DNA of 64,000 bases from Leptodactylus fallax (taxonomy: Eukaryota > Chordata > Amphibia > Anura > Leptodactylidae), in assembly GCA_947044405.1 (NCBI GenBank), contig CAMRHE010000077.1:6415501-6479500 (forward strand). Reading direction: 5' to 3'. A model generated the notes under the pieces. It saw nothing but the letters and a program-made list of their open reading frames with translations, did not search any database and was not told where the DNA came from. Made by a program: the position numbers and the translations under genes. Positions within the stretch are counted from its first letter, which is position 1. Each line of letters opens with the position of its first letter. Of the stretch, positions 12,857-24,649 are shown piece by piece.

Positions 12857-13047
12857 AATATCTCTCTGCCTGTTAAATCCCCCCCCCCCCCCCGTCCTAT
12901 CTGTCTGTCTGCTATTAATGTAATGCCTCTCACCTTGGAACATTCCTGTACATGTTGTATTTGTATTTGTATCTGCTTATCTTATCTTTGCTGCTGTAAC
13001 ACACTGAATTTCCCCATTGTGGGACTATTAAAGGACTATTATTATTA

Positions 13048-13085
<38 letters not shown>

Positions 13086-13086
13086 G
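12857..13086 (+). repeat. L2-like LINE 3' UTR and (ATT)n tail
   Basis: Follows the ORF2 fragment. It contains a C-tract near 12880-12893 and then 'cactgaatttccccattgtg' and 'ggactattaaaggactatt', the usual L2 3' terminal sequence, ending in an (ATT)n microsatellite of about 50 bp. L2 elements typically end in short tandem repeats rather than poly(A). Confidence 0.8.
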
Positions 13087-13400
13087 AAGGGGATTCTTTA
13101 CAGTAAGAGCAGGGAGACTATGAAAGTTGTCATGGAGAATTTTAAAAGGGACCTGAATGACTTTCTTGAGTGTAATAATATTAAAGGTTATGGTTACTAG
13201 ATTTTAAGAGTTTTTTTTTGTTCACCCAGTGATGTAGTCGGGTTGCCAGGTTTGAAGTGGGGAAAACTTTTTCTCTAAGGTAAAGAGAATTGGCTTCAAC
13301 ATTGGAGTTTTTGTCTTCCTCTGGATTAAAGGATAATAAGCTAAACTGGATGGACAGATTGTATATCTTTCTATAGCCATACACACTATGTTGCTATCTA
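13087..13400 (+). repeat. CR1-like LINE 3' end
   Basis: Begins with a piece coding GFFTVRAGRL, then 'aaaagggacctgaatgactt', 'gtaataatattaaaggttat', 'cttcctctggattaaaggat' and 'ctaaactggatggacagat', closing with 'catacacactatgttgctat'. This order matches the C-terminal tail and 3' UTR of CR1/L3-type LINEs as I know them from amphibians. It abuts the (ATT)n tail of the L2-like fragment. Confidence 0.65.
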
Positions 13401-13729
13401 ATTAAAATGGCATTCAAAAAGTAGAACATGTCAGTGAGTCCCAAAGCTAAAAGGGGTTTTCCCATCTCTGTCTCTCACCAGTTTGCATGCTGTCTCTTTG
13501 TATCTGGCTTTGACTGTTTGATGGACAGGACACTATGAAGTACCTCCCTAGATATAGACATTGCCTTTACTATAAGAGATTATTTATTATGATTACTATA
13601 AATGTATAATAATTCAGATCAAATAGTATTCACAATAAATGTATATAACATTACACAGGTTTGGAGAAGAAAAAATGTCCATGCTGCTAGGACAGACAAT
13701 AGACTTGCAGTAAACTCAGTATTATTTTT

Positions 13730-13990
13730 ACAATCTTTATTATCTGTCCAAGTCTTTATTAGCAAACTTCAACTAGCTGACCTGATTTTCCATATCACAA
13801 GGCATTATGGGAAAGGAGCTGGGGAGCTCATGCGCCCTCTGTTGGATGTAACAGATCCTCAATTTGCTTTTGACTCACCGAGCCTTGAGACAGCAAAAGG
13901 GATTTTAGCCAAGCCAATTTCACTTATCTGCATATAGCGCTGTTTCCGGATTGTTGTCCTTCATCAGTACAGAGCAAAGTGAATTGGCTG
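13730..13990 (-). repeat. Hammerhead-containing dispersed repeat
   Basis: The segment around the ribozyme motif, read on the minus strand, has the ribozyme at its 5' side and then 'gaaattggcttggctaaaat' and 'ccaacagagggcgcatgagc'. I recognise this general layout as a recurrent amphibian repeat; boundaries are approximate and no target duplication was found. Confidence 0.45.
13927..13973 (-). ncRNA. Type I hammerhead ribozyme motif, decayed copy
   Basis: On the minus strand: stem I strand TCTGTA, core CTGATGA, stem II AGGA-caacaa-TCCG, core GAAA, a very short stem III of CAGCGCTA, cleavage-site triplet ATA, then TGCAGA closing stem I (six pairs, one G-U). All conserved hammerhead core bases are present in the right order. 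Stem III is nearly the palindrome CAGCGCTG, so its first pair is now C-A. Natural type I hammerheads with tiny palindromic stem III are known from amphibian genomes and often work as dimers. Activity of this copy is uncertain because of the stem III change. Confidence 0.7.
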
Positions 13991-16628
13991 GCTTAGTGGG
14001 AGGCAATGAGTGGGTTAGGGACAAGAATCTCTCACATTGATTTTCCAGACTGAAGAGCAGGAGATAACAGCTCTGAGAGCAAGCATGATCCTAAGACCTC
14101 AGCCACCCTTCCCTCCAGAGTCATGTCATCTGTCCTATAATACTAGATAAGAAGAGATTCAGGCTGGATACCAAGGAAACACTGTTTAAACAATGGGAGG
14201 AATAATCTCACATAGCAGGTAAACAAAGCAACATTTCTTTTTAGGAAAACTCTTGAATTTACATAAACTAGCGGTTTAGATAGGATCCTTGAAATTGGAA
14301 TACCCCTTTAAGCATTATAGTTTACTTACCAACCCTATCTATGATATGTCTTTTGCTGAACTTAGCTAATAGCTAATCCTATTGAGTAAAAAATTGCAAC
14401 TTTAATCATTTTGCACTACAATTGTCACATTCAAAAAGTGATGAGGAAAAGCAAGCGGGGTTTAGTGGAGCGGCATTAGCTGAGTCTATATTACTATACA
14501 TTATATTTAGCAAAAACAGAGTATGCCATAAAGGGATAGTCAGCACATTGGTTCTATTATTTATCAAGACTGGCATTTCCTATGCTAGTCTAGATCCTCT
14601 GTGTGCACATGCCTCTTAATAAATTAGGAACATGCCAGAAACTTAAATCAATGCCACCCAAGGAGCTAGCATAAGTTTGAGATATAGTTTATGTCACCTC
14701 CACCACCCCCACTGTTTTGAAAAAGTGGTGTGTGAGGTTTAAATGGTAAAAAAAAAAATCACAATCTGTTCCACAAAATCATGCATGAACCAAAAATTGT
14801 GACTTTTTACCTACTTTTTGGTATAACTACTTTAATAAATTCCAGTGTTTTGGCTGGAAATTAAGTTCAGCATAAAAATGGAGCTTTGACTGCTTTAAAA
14901 ATACAGTATATGTAAAAGAACCTGAAGATAAAGGCTGGAGAGTTCCCATATGACTCCTTTGGAGTAACCTTTCTATTACAATTATGTGAACTAATCTGTG
15001 TGCCCTTTTTAATTACAGTAATATGGCTATTTCATAGTCATTGTATTTTCCAATTACACCAAGAACTTGATAAATCAGTAATAAGTCATTTTACAACTAT
15101 TCCAATTTTTCACTTACAGTATTTTGTACTGCACGGGAAGATATAGAAGTGGACACTATACAAAACTGAACTTTATTATTGTACATTAGATAGATATCAT
15201 ACTTGGTCAATGCCAAGGTGGAAAAGGTGGACAGAAGGAATAGATCACATAGTCTCTAATGTAACTTTATTATCAGCTGAGGGTGGATAGGAGGGGGTTC
15301 AAACTCAATGAGCTATGTGTCTTTTTAGCTTTTTTGTTATATTGACGACATTTTGCCTGCGCTCTGAGATGTGGCCTCAGCATACAGATGACCACAGAGA
15401 GCCATCAAAGCACTCAAGAGTACCAGAAAATACAGAAATATAGTGCAGTATTGCCCAGCTCATAATAAATACAGGGGACTGTCATGTCACTAGACAGAAA
15501 AATACTGTAAGATAGTTTAATTTTATTGCTAGGTCCTTCTATGCATGCTAACTTTGCAAATGTTGGATAAGCTTATAAAAATAAGAAATTAAATGTTTTG
15601 CCAAAACATAAAGGAAGATAACAAAAAGTATAATTTTTTATGGGCATTTTTTGTTTTAGTCTTTCCTTTTTCACTTTTTTGTCTGGTGCTTTTTTTTTTT
15701 TTAACAAATTTCTGAAAGTTGCACACATTTCTTGGTTTTGGTGCAATTGGATGCCTGACTACATTTTTTGACAGTTAGAAAATGCAAAAAGTTCCTATAC
15801 TCTGTGCTAAATTTGGAGAGGGGTTTATAAACTGGAACTACCACCTATTCAAGTAATAAGAGTGGTGCAGAAGCTCCACTCATTGTATAGCAGTGGTTCC
15901 AGGGAATTGTACTGCTGCCCCTGCAAGGTCCAAGTGTTGGACCCTCACAGATCACTCACTGATGACCTAACTTGTGGATAGCTGATAAGTCTAAAAATCA
16001 ATTTGGGGCTAGAAAACCTCATTTCAGTAACGTTTTTAAAAATATTTTTTAAAAATCCATAAATATTAAAGGTTTAAATCAACCTTCTTTGTTCATTTAA
16101 TAAATATAAAACTTTAAAACTCCAAAACATGTTAGATATTGCCATGTCTGAACTAATAAAATTTAAAATGATTCTTCCTCATGAAAAAAAAATCTCATTG
16201 CCCAAATCGCTGTTTTCTGCTTTCTTCCCATCTTATAAGAATTTGAATAAAAAGTGATCAAATAGGCACACAATCTCCAAAATTGTATCGATAAAAATAA
16301 CTCCTTGCTTTGAAAAATTGGCCTTCACACAGCTTTGACGTATAACAATAAATTATGGGGTGGCAGGATATGGCAATATGGTGACATTTTCTTTGGAAAC
16401 AAAGGTTTTACATTTTTGGTTTCCTATAACCGTACTGACCTGCAGAAAATAGTAACAGGTCATTTTTTGCTACACAGTGAATGGCATAAAAACTAAACCA
16501 AGAAAACAGTAGTGGAATTATGTTTTTTTGTATCCATCTCACAAAATTAAAATAGTTATCACTTTTGAAAGGTAAAGATTAAAATAAAATGTCTGCAACA
16601 AGAAGGGTTAAAGTAACTAATGCATATA
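13991..16628. other. Gene-free stretch with dispersed repeats
   Basis: About 14490-14830 belongs to the same family as 6240-6475 ('gtgactttttacc', 'aataaattcca'). About 15280-15335 resembles a degraded LINE 3' end ('gttcaaactcaatgagcta'). About 15840-16010 is a copy of the short element also seen at 39130-39345. About 16180-16600 shares segments with 57600-57960. No gene is supported. Confidence 0.35.
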
Positions 16629-16630
16629 TA

Positions 16631-18279
16631 CAGTCATATGAAAAAGTTTGGGCACCCCTATTAATCTTAATCATTTTTAGTTCTAAATATTTGGGTGTTT
16701 TCAACAGCCATTTCAATTTGATATATCTAATAACTGATGGACACAGTAATATTTCAGGATTGAAATGAGGTTTATTGTACTAACAGAAAATGTGCAATAT
16801 GCATTAAACCAAAATTTGACCGGTGCAAAAATTTGGGTACCCTTATCATTTTATTGATTTGAATACTCCTAACTACTTTTTACTGACTTACTGAAGCACA
16901 AAATTGGTTTTGTAACCTCACTGAGCTTTGAACTTCATAGCCAGGTGTATCCAATCATGAGAAAAGGTATTTAAGGTGGCCAATTGCAAGTTGTTCTCCT
17001 ATTTGAATCTCCTCTGAAGAGTGGCATCATGGGCTCCTCAAAACAACTCTCAAATGATCTGAAAACAAAGATTGTTTAACATAGTTGTTCAGGGGAAGGA
17101 TACAAAAAGTTGTCTCAGAGATTTAACCTGTCAGTTTCCACTGTGAGGAAAATAGTAAGGGAATGGAAGACCACAGGGACAGTTCTCGTTAAGCCCAGAA
17201 GTGGCAGGCCAAGAAAAATATCAGAAAGGCAGAGAAGAAGAATGGTGAGAACAGTCAAGGACAATCCACAGACCACCTCCAAAGAGCTGCAGCATCATCT
17301 TGCTGCAGATGGTGTCACTGTGCATCGGTCAACAATACAGCACACTTTGCACAAGGAGAAGCTGTATGGGAGAGTGATGCGAAAGAAGCCGTTTCTGAAA
17401 GCACGCCACAAACAGAGTCGCCTGAGGTATGCGAAAGCACATTTGGACAAGCCAGCTTCATTTTGGAAGAAGGTCCTGTGGACTGATGAAACAAAGATTG
17501 AGTTGTTTGGTCATACAAAAAGGCGTTATGCATGGCATCCAAAAAACACAGCATTCCAAGAAAAACACTTGCTACCCACTGTAAAATTTGGTGGAGGTTC
17601 CATCATGCTTTGGTGCTGTGTGGCCAATGCCGGCACCGGGAATCTTGTTAAAGTTGAGGGTCGCATGGATTCAACTCAGTATCAGCAGATTCTTGAGAAT
17701 AATGTACAAGAATCAGTGACGAATTTGAAGTTACGCCGGGGATGGATATTTCAGCAAGACAATGATCCAAAACACAGCTCCAAATCTACTCAGGCATTCA
17801 TGCAGAGGAACAATTACAATGTTCTGGAATGGCCATCCCAGTCCCCAGACCTGAATATCATTGAACATCTGTGGGATAATTTGAAGCGGGCTGTCCATGC
17901 TCGGCGACCATCAAACTTAACTGAACTGGAATTGTTTTGTAAAGAGGAATGGTCAAAAATACCTTCATCCAGGATCCAGGAACTGATTAAAAGCTACAGG
18001 AAGCGACTAGAGGCTGTTATTTTTGCAAAAGGAGGATCTACTAAATATTAATGTCACTTTTCTGTTGAGGTGCCCATACTTTTGCACCGGTCAAATTTTG
18101 GTTTAATGCATATTGCACATTTTCTGTTAGTACAATAAACCTCATTTCAATCCTGAAATATTACTGTGTCCATCAGTTATTAGATACATCAAATTGAAAT
18201 GGCTGTTGCAAACACCCAAATATTTAGAACTAAAAATGATTAAGATTAATAGGGGTGCCCAAACTTTTTCATATGACTG
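16631..18279 (+). mobile_element. Tc1-like transposon copy 1, long-TIR (IR/DR) type
   Basis: A 1649-bp element flanked by TA (16629-16630 and 18280-18281). Inverted repeats of about 213 bp occupy 16631-16844 and 18067-18279. Each repeat has two similar transposase-site-like segments in direct orientation: outer TGAAAAAGTTTGGGCACCCC and inner TGCAAAAATTTGGGTACCC, the IR/DR arrangement known from Sleeping Beauty and Frog Prince relatives. It is very close in sequence to the copy at 35627-37261, and the 14-bp length difference equals the deletion in that copy. Confidence 0.93.
17029..18051 (+). pseudogene. Tc1-like transposase (DD34E) with premature stop at codon 17
   Basis: Full-length frame of 340 residues from ATG at 17029 (MGSSKQLSND). 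TAA at 17077-17079 interrupts codon 17 where the sister copy at 36025 has CAA, so a single C-to-T change broke it. Beyond it the frame is open to the end. The N-terminal paired-HTH region includes GRPRKISERQ; the core has LWTDETK, FQQDNDPKH and SPDLNIIEHLW, with 34 residues between the second Asp and the Glu. The usual PDLNPIE is PDLNIIE here and in the sister copy. An internal start after the stop would lack the first HTH helices, so function is unlikely. Confidence 0.9.
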
Positions 18280-18281
18280 TA

Positions 18282-19339
18282 TGTGTATGTTGCCTCTCTC
18301 TGTATCTAGTTATAGATGTCATAGATGATATAAATGTCATAATGCTAGAAGCTCTGGCAGCACTTCATTTTATTATAGAGGACATTTTTCCTTGACCATT
18401 TTGTCCAATGTGAATTTATCACTAGAATTTTCCCACTTTCTGCTCCGACTACTGCAGCCCTACCTTCTGTGGTATGCCGACAATATATTAATAGATTTGT
18501 TCCTATGTGCCTCTTCTCTTTGTTAGTCCCTCCATGTATATTAAGGGTCACTCGAAAAGTTCAATTTTCTCCAACATATTTTCCCAGATTTTTTTGCCAT
18601 ACTGTACATTTCCACAGAAGATGATGGCAGTATATAGATAGTTTAAAATAATGACTGATGACTACTGTATTCATCAATAATATGGTAACATATTGTGTAA
18701 AGGAGGTTATCATTCGTGGGAATGTTCCTCATTCATTATGATTGACATCAGTATTTATTATTTTTGCAATGTTTTCTTTAAAATGGTAACATAATTCCCT
18801 CTTTAGAGGTAAAAAATTAGGACGCAATTGTCCTGCGGTGACATGACAGCCCATTTGCATTGTAACTGCGTCTATCTGATCAATTAACTGTCTGTTCCAA
18901 TTACCAAAGCAAGAAATCACCAAGTGTCCTGGTCTCAAGGTGTCCTTGAGATGTGATACCATGTATTAGAAAGAACTACACAGAATCTATGCCACTGTAT
19001 TTCAGTCTCTGGAGACCAGTGCCATCTTACATAATGATGAAGCCCTTTTTGAGCAGTGATTGTTTGTTGGCAGAAGGGAGCACTGTTGGTTCTTCATTAG
19101 GCAGTGGCCATTGACTCAACAAGGTGAGGGATGTGATGGATTGATACCATGCAGTGAAAAGAAGGATTTCCTCTCTATGAAGTCCAATAGTAAGAAGTCA
19201 CTTCTTGCAGAAAACAGAATTCTGTTACCATAGGTGTACTTACCAGGGTGGGAGGATTGCTTGATCAGGACTGTTTCTATTGGCTGAAGTAAAGAGCAGC
19301 TACAAAGTAAGGATAAGTTCATACTATCATTATTAATCT
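18282..19339. other. Gene-free stretch
   Basis: AT-rich sequence without a supported gene or a recognised element between the Tc1-like copy and the foldback element that follows. Confidence 0.35.
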
Positions 19340-19650
19340 CCGTTTCTGTCATCTGTCAGTGATGTGAGTGATGCAGACAGAGAACCGTCCATCTGAATTC
19401 ACTCTAATGTAATAAACATGGTGGAAGCTTTCTTCCATCATATTTGATATTTTTCTGATGGAAGGAAAAGTCGTACATGCAGGAATTTCTTCTGTTTCAA
19501 AAGTAAACAAACATGAAAAAAGAAAGCTTCCGCCGTGTTTTTTACATTACAGTGAATGGAAGTGTATGCCAGGCGGAGGGGGCTCTGTCTGCATCTGTCT
19601 CTCTGTTGTCTTTAATGTCCATTGCTCTCATCCTATGACAGATGAGAGCA
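19340..19650. repeat. Foldback MITE-like element
   Basis: About 36-bp inverted arms at 19398-19434 and 19522-19557 (ATTCACT-TAATGTAA...GGAAGCTTTC on one strand, its complement on the other) flank a ~90-bp loop. Weaker outer matches ('atgcagacagag') extend the symmetry. No coding capacity; boundaries approximate. Confidence 0.55.
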
Positions 19651-19984
19651 ACAGGACTTTAGTACAGTAGTGTAAACATTCTCTATAGTTCACAACAAAG
19701 AGGACTAGTGTTGTCATGGATGGAAGTTAGCACCTCAGGTGTAGACTTCATGGTCAATAGATGATGAGCGTTCATAGTAACAAAGCAGGAGTCAATCATT
19801 CAAAAGGTCAAGGCTGGAAAAGAGTTAATGTGACGTGATAATCCATGTAGAAAGGGTCAAAGGCAGGTGGTAGACAGAATTTTGTGCTTAAGGTCATTCC
19901 AAGGCAACACAGAAGATTATCACTACTGCGACTAATTAACCTGTTCATAGAGCAGAGAGGCAGAGAGCATTTGGAGAGGAATAC

Positions 19985-20325
19985 TTAAAGGGGTTTTTCC
20001 ACAAAAACTTGGGCTTACAAAAGCTACGTTGTTTCAGCAACTCCTATAGAAGTGAATTAGAATTTACGAAATGGGGTAAAATAGTGAGCTATGTTGTTTT
20101 TACATAACTCTCATTCACTTCTACATGAGTTATGGAAACAGCATATTTTTGTAAGCCCGACCATTGAGGACAGTCTTCTCAGTGAAGTTCACAGTGAGGT
20201 AAAAGCTGCAATATGTAGGATGGTGGGGGGTTATTATAGACATAGACATGAGTCCGAAAGGAGGGATCTGCATCTATCAAATATTAATGGCATTTCCTGT
20301 GTTTTTCGTGGGAAAACCCCTTTAA
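19985..20325. repeat. Foldback MITE with TTAAAGGGGTTTT ends
   Basis: 341 bp, beginning TTAAAGGGGTTTTTCCAC and ending GTGGGAAAACCCCTTTAA. An internal pair of ~48-bp inverted arms (20007-20056 and 20112-20160, both with GGGCTTACAAAA and AGAAGTGAAT on opposite strands) makes it nearly palindromic. The same terminus recurs at 48353-48563 and at several degraded sites. Confidence 0.65.
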
Positions 20326-22654
20326 ATATACAAATGTTCAATACTGATAGGACTGTGTAGTTGTCAATCTGGATGTAGTCTGGCAACACAGTAGAGGAAG
20401 TGAACATAGATAACATGTCATATGGCCATAGACATAGTATGTGGATAAAGAGACACTCAGCTCCATTCTAGTTAATGGGGCTAAGTTGCAATACAACACA
20501 CAAACCCAAACAAACCAATTAGCAGAAATGAAATGTTCTGAAATGTTATACTAAAATTTACCATATCATGGTTTGGATCCATATTACTATTATTAAAGGT
20601 ATTACCCAGCATTAGAAAAAAAGGATCTACCTTTTACCAGTAATGGGGATACTCTTGTCTATGGACTATCCAAGAACACAACCTATGAACAAGACTGGTG
20701 CTCTTTTGGAAAAAAACAACCCCTTTAAAAACCTAACCAGTACCTAATAGTTACATTGCTACTGGTTACTAGTTATTTTTATTCTTTTTCTATTACTGGC
20801 ACTTTGTAAATTTTCTTTTGTTCAAAGTCATCCTGCACTTGTCAGGTAATACATTTCAGGGCTGCGCTTCCCATTCTGATTAGTGGGACAGTTTTGTTAA
20901 CGCAATGACGTTGAGCTAACTTAACCTTCAATCCATAGCTGGCAGCTGCAGGAAGTAAGAAGATAAATTAACATTTCTTCCCATAGCTCTTTGGCCTGCC
21001 TGTAATCGGGATATTGAGATTGATGTGTGTATTCTAAGCATTCACTTTACAGGGTAAAACCAGTCTATCCAGTCTTTAATATAACTTCCTTGTCATTTCC
21101 TGGTATTAAAAGAGTTAATCCGACACCTAAGCATTTCCATTTTCCATTCCCCAAATAGTCAAAGACCAGCGCTATGGGCAGTACAAGTTAGAGTGAAAAA
21201 AGGCTATGTTATTTAGCAATCAAGTAAAATTGTCACCATCTAATTGACCTAACCAACTTCATCAATTCCAATTATATGGCAACCAGAGGCATTTAATGTT
21301 AGGTAGGGCAAGCTAATTAAATTGCAATAAATATTAGTTTGCATTCTAGTAACAGCTAGCGTCTAATGAATTAACTGCTAATAGCTCATTTATTATATGC
21401 CAATTACATGCTGGTAGCAGACAATGTGAAACTAATAGGAAAACTTTGTCCTTTTTTGTTATAAGAAATGTCCTCCAACTTTGTCCCAATGTCTATTATA
21501 TTTCATTAACCTGTCCAGGATGTGAAATATGTTGTGCAGGCTAGCCTCTGATTGTACAGCATTGCTTAGTGAATATTTTTGCAGAACAGTAAAAGCTTAA
21601 CAACATTTCTACATGATATATATGACACTAATGTGCTCATGAATTTTTCAAGTCCTCGTCAGGTACCTGTTGACACCGCAACACACTTAAATGGATTTTC
21701 CCTCAAGAAGGATTATAAATCTATGATCACTGGGGACCCCAATGAATACTAGAGTTTGGGTTTCCAGTTCCCTGTTTGAGGATGAGTGCTAATAGAGCTG
21801 TGGTTGAGCGTCTGCTCCATATAAACTTTATGGAGTTAATGAAAACTAACAACCACCTTGGGCAGGACTCTGGTAACTGGTGATTGTTGGCCCATCTCAT
21901 CCTTATTTTTTAATGTTGTACACACTTTGGAAAGGGCATCTCTGCAGAGGTATCTATTACCCATAGCTGCTATGTTGGGTACAGTACTAAAACTGGAGGC
22001 TGGAACGTAAAACTATGAGCAGTCATAAAGAACTGTTTTTGGTCACCTGTTTACCTACCTCAGGCATATGTTCTACTTCCTACTTCCTTGTTACTCCCAT
22101 AGTGCTTTCCCTGACTTTTCTGTGTACACTTAGATTAGAAAACAAGAGTTGGGAATGTTTATACTCGAGAAGACATCACTGTGGCAATCATATCAATAAA
22201 GACGGTGGACCTGGGTTTTACTAGAGGCCAATGAATAAATATCATATCTGAATAAAACATCACACAAAGTTTTAGTGCAAACACAATGGAGACAGGTGAT
22301 CTAAACCAGCAGCTATAGTACTTTGTTATTGACACTGGCTCCTGGTGCACCCTACAGTATGTAATACAGAGGTACCATCCTGAAAAGGTGCCATGTATGG
22401 CCTTTATCTCAAGATATCACATGTGTGAAAGAAGTCTACAAGATGTGTGGGGTAGGAAATCCATGCGCACAAATGAAAGGACAGAAAAGTTATCTATGCT
22501 CATTTCAATGAGCTCAGCATAAAAATAGTCTAAAATGCCTGAAATGTTTACAAGAATTGTCACAAAATTTAAAATGATATGTATCAGGTCTCAATGTAGT
22601 TCCCTTATCATCACAGGATTATCAGGAGACAACGATATACTCAAAAATACAAGG
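20326..22654. other. Mostly unique sequence with one conserved-looking AT-rich block
   Basis: About 20595-20730 is a short repeat ending ACCCCTTTAAAA. About 21700-21870 is a dispersed-repeat copy. About 21210-21440 is AT-rich with several TAATTA/TTAATTA-type homeodomain-like sites, no repeat character and no open frame; it reads like a candidate conserved noncoding element, but only alignment could show that. No gene is supported. Confidence 0.3.
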
Positions 22655-22800
22655 AAACTAATACAATACATAGTTACTAGTTATATTGTTCGGGGAATGA
22701 AAAACACCTAGGTCCATCAAGTTCAACTGTTTTATTCTTATAAACCCAAGTTTATAAAGTAGAAATAATATCTTCCTGACCCTATTGTCAATTGGACAGA
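22655..22800 (-). repeat. CR1-like LINE 3' end, minus strand
   Basis: The plus strand reads 'acatagttactagttatatt' and then 'taggtccatcaagttcaact', the reverse complement of a CR1/L3-type 3' UTR ('agttgaacttgatggacct'). No coding part remains. Confidence 0.6.
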
Positions 22801-23204
22801 TCCTTGGATCTAGGGGCGGACAAACCCTCTGTGCCACAGGTTCAACTGGACAGGGTCTCATGAGGGAGAGGGGCCCAGCAAGGAAACTGATCTGTACTCA
22901 TCAGAACAGCCAAGTCAGACTTCTGTTGTCTCTGCACATTGTATTGCATGCTGTAGAGCCAGGAGCGCTGCATACAACACATAGGATCGATTCAGCCAAT
23001 CAGCAATCTTAGAGTCAGAACATGGAGAAGAGATACATGCTTTTTATGTGAGCAGGTATGTGAGTAGGTTTATCAACTGTCCTTCCTTACCAACCCCCAA
23101 CCTATTAGCCCTCTGTCTCTAGTGTGAAACTACATGTCCGTTACCACCTCTCTTTGTAAAGGAGCAGATTCTGTCAGATAAAGCAGAGCTTCTTGCTGTT
23201 GAAA

Positions 23205-23600
23205 TGGTATCAGGCAGCTAAGTAGTCGGGACAAGGGAGAAGATATCTGCAGAGCTGAAAGCGAGACATTTTACAGCAGAATTTGTACAAGCTGAATTTT
23301 TTTCTATAAAACCAAATTCTGCTGCAGAATCTACTGCAAAATCTTCTGCAGAATTTGGAAATTCTGCACCAGCCAGGCGAAATGTTTCTGCTTCCCATTC
23401 ACTTCAATGGGTAGTTATCAGGTGGAATCTTTCTGAAGACCTAGCATGACGCTTATTTTTCCACTAGCTGAATAAAACAGCATCTGCCTCCCATTGAAAA
23501 AAATGAGGTAGGTTTCAGGCAAAATTTAGAGCTGATTTTCAGGTAGAATCTGACTCTAATTGAGCTCCAAATTCAGGCATGTGAACATACCCTGTGTTTG
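23205..23600. repeat. MITE-like repeat with GCAGAAT motifs
   Basis: Contains repeated TTCTGCAGAAT-type palindromes, 'cattcacttcaatggg' and an end 'catgtgaacataccctg'. These match the style of short nonautonomous elements common in frog genomes; ends are not sharply defined. Confidence 0.45.
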
Positions 23601-24411
23601 CAAGAGTGTAACAACTAGGTCCGGAGAGGTAGGGGGCCCGCGGCCAGCTGGAGATAGTCAGGGCCCCACAGTGTCATGACAGCAGTTGGGAAAAGCCTGA
23701 TTCACTGACTGCTGTCTCCTATGTGAAGCTAATATACCTCCGGCAGCAGAGCGCACCACTCATCTCTATTGCCTGTAGAGGTTACTATACTGAACTCTCC
23801 AGGAAGCTGAGCTCTAATCCTGCCCGTCACTAATTATAGTGTCATTGTAATTAGTACCTGCATTACTCAGCTGGTAGCTGGCCAAACTATATTAAAAAAG
23901 AAGTGCTGTCCTTATGAGGCAACCTCTGTACCCCATGCTAGTTCTTAGAGCTAAACTATTATAATGTGCAGGGTCAGTTATCATAGTCAAAGTGAAAAGA
24001 ATCAAGTCAAGGATGTGGTACTCAGTGTGCCATGCAAGAATAGTAAGGATACTGACCTGTACAAGAAAGTCATATAATGTAAGTAGGCCTGCTTTGTGAG
24101 GGACATATGATACTCCTCACACAACCCAGTCTTTTCATTGAATAAACCCATACAAATGTGTCCGCCTTGTCAAAATTAACAAACATACTCTACCATGTTC
24201 AGCTGCTACAGTATATTATGCCTTTACATTTGCTTCAAGGAAGAAAAACAGATTGCACAGAAAATTGCTGCCCTCTGACTAGGCTAGCTTGCAGCCTGGA
24301 TACTAGGACACAATGCCTCATGATCCCCCCATTCCCCCATTACCTCCTTCCCTCTGACTGTGTTTTCATCGTCCATGAGAGATAGATTGTGGGAGAAATC
24401 TGGAGTAGCAG

Positions 24412-24642
24412 TAAGGCGTGGTTCACACTAGCGCTTGATTTCCTTTTAGGGTTTCCGTCCCCGAATCCGCTTAAAAAATGCAGAGAGAGAAGACCTGCAA
24501 GCAGGACTTTTCTCTCTGCATTTTTCTGCCTTTTTATGGCGGAAACCGGGTGGAAACCCAACGGACCCCATTATAGTCTATAGTAACTGCTTTTTAAGCG
24601 GGTTAGCTTTCCGTTTTTTGGGTCTAGTGTGAACCTAGTATA
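24412..24642. repeat. MITE with TTCACACTAG inverted ends
   Basis: Ends TAAGGCGTGGTTCACACTAG and CTAGTGTGAACCTAGTATA are imperfect inverted repeats. The centre holds a second palindrome (AAAATGCAGAGAGAGAAG facing CTTTTCTCTCTGCATTTT). The same family occurs at 60208-60404. Confidence 0.65.
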
Positions 24643-24649
24643 AGTAAAA

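Noticed and set aside
13602..13937. 111-codon open frame on the plus strand
   Set aside because: It overlaps a hammerhead-bearing repeat on the other strand and shows no recognisable protein motif.
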